A stretch of DNA of 7,943 nt from positions 1-7,943 of the forward strand of contig JAGCCO010000100.1 of the NCBI GenBank assembly GCA_017651645.1, written 5' to 3'. Each line of letters opens with the position of its first letter. Position 1 is the first letter of the stretch. The notes below the pieces were generated by a model. The model was not told the origin of the DNA, did no database searches, and saw only the letters and a list, made by a program, of their open reading frames with translations. Of the stretch, positions 7,453 through 7,943 are shown piece after piece. This DNA is from Bacteroidales bacterium. GTDB lineage: Bacteria > Bacteroidota > Bacteroidia > Bacteroidales > F082. The position numbers and the translations under genes are program-made.

Positions 7453-7943
7453 TTACTTTCTTCTCCCTCTATCTTTCTTCTTCGTCCCGTCCCAATTGGT
7501 GAGATCATCGTTGGAGCCACCTCCGCCACCCCCTACGCTGACACCACCTTTTCCGCCGGCAGCGAGCAATAGAGTTGCAACTATCTCCTTCGGGACGGTT
7601 ATCTCTTCACAGAACTGTTCGGTGCGGGTTTCAGCCAGGTCACAGCTGGATTGATACGTTCCTTTCCAGTTGACCTTGCCAAGCAGGCTTTTCGCCGCCT
7701 TCTTCCGCTGGCCTTCATCCGTAGGGTCCAAGCCCTTCAGGATTGCCTCGGCGATGATACCGTTGCCGATACTGACCTCTGCCTCTTTCGAGAAGATAAG
7801 GTCACGATTCAGGGCGAAGTCGTAAAGGGCTTTCACGGCTTTAGCAATCCTTCGATTCATCTCCTCCAGGAAGGCCTTCTGACGAAGAATCATCTCCCAA
7901 AACTGCTTTATCTCGGGAACAGAGAGTATCTCGCGGACCTGCG
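7453..7943 (-). CDS. C-terminal part of an unidentified, possibly mobilisation (Mob/relaxase-like) protein; 5' end outside window
   Basis: The reading frame stays open from the right window edge to TAA at 7455-7453, giving at least 162 residues. The internal ATG at 7893 is probably not the start, because 16 further codons upstream are open in the same frame and read like protein (QVREILSVPEIKQFWE). The visible part is a charged helical region, then KVNWKGTYQSSCDLAETRTE, and a low-complexity tail with GGKGGVSVGGGGGGS followed by a very basic end (KKKDRGRRK). Glycine-rich tails with a charged end are familiar to me from Bacteroidetes Mob/relaxase proteins, and the location on a tRNA-linked island fits. 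However, no catalytic domain is visible, so this is a weak guess. It lies upstream of hsdM on the same strand, 126 bases away. It could instead be another DNA- or RNA-binding accessory protein. Confidence 0.6.
   Translation of the reverse strand, partial: QVREILSVPEIKQFWEMILRQKAFLEEMNRRIAKAVKALYDFALNRDLIFSKEAEVSIGNGIIAEAILKGLDPTDEGQRKKAAKSLLGKVNWKGTYQSSCDLAETRTEQFCEEITVPKEIVATLLLAAGGKGGVSVGGGGGGSNDDLTNWDGTKKKDRGRRK

Noticed and set aside
7441..7455. Small hairpin TAAGGA-TTT-TCCTTA at the stop of the right-hand gene
   Set aside because: Only six pairs, AT-rich, overlapping the stop codon and without a T-run on the reverse strand; too weak to call a terminator.
1..7943. CRISPR array or retron-like elements
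   Set aside because: No regularly spaced repeats, no reverse transcriptase motif and no cas-like protein seen on either strand.

Overview
The window looks like one end of a mobile or defence island in a Bacteroidales-type genome (Bacteroides/Prevotella relatives). Three things support this: promoter elements match the Bacteroidetes -7 consensus TAnnTTTG, the tRNA gene carries no encoded CCA tail, and translation starts are A-rich or weak in Shine-Dalgarno. This lineage call is inferred from signals, not from a database match.

Layout, left to right. Bases 1-65 are the 3' part of a tRNA-Ser(GCU) gene running off the left edge, followed by a strong hairpin terminator (67-102). Bases 103-260 hold tandem TGGCCC/TGTCCC-A repeats and a promoter. 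Next is a forward gene (261-1097) for an Mrr-like PD-(D/E)XK nuclease with an unrecognised C-terminal half. Convergent with it, only four bases away, is a reverse-strand operon hsdM-hsdS-hsdR (7326 down to 1102), a complete Type I restriction-modification system with all key motifs visible. A 126-base gap with the hsdM promoter and an inverted repeat separates it from a reverse-strand gene fragment (7943-7453) with a glycine-rich basic tail, possibly the C-terminus of a mobilisation (Mob/relaxase-like) protein.

How it works together: HsdM and HsdS would methylate adenines in a bipartite target set by the two HsdS recognition domains. HsdR joins them to translocate and cut unmodified incoming DNA. 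The Mrr-like nuclease is probably a second, independent defence enzyme. The tRNA 3' end is the classic integration point for tyrosine-recombinase elements, and the possible Mob fragment fits a mobilisable element carrying defence cargo. No integrase is visible here.

The core system is a known type. The less ordinary points are the unassigned C-terminal half of the Mrr-like protein and its back-to-back arrangement with hsdR, a candidate operator over the hsdM promoter, a roughly 110-residue helical insert in HsdM, and the distinct base composition of hsdS.
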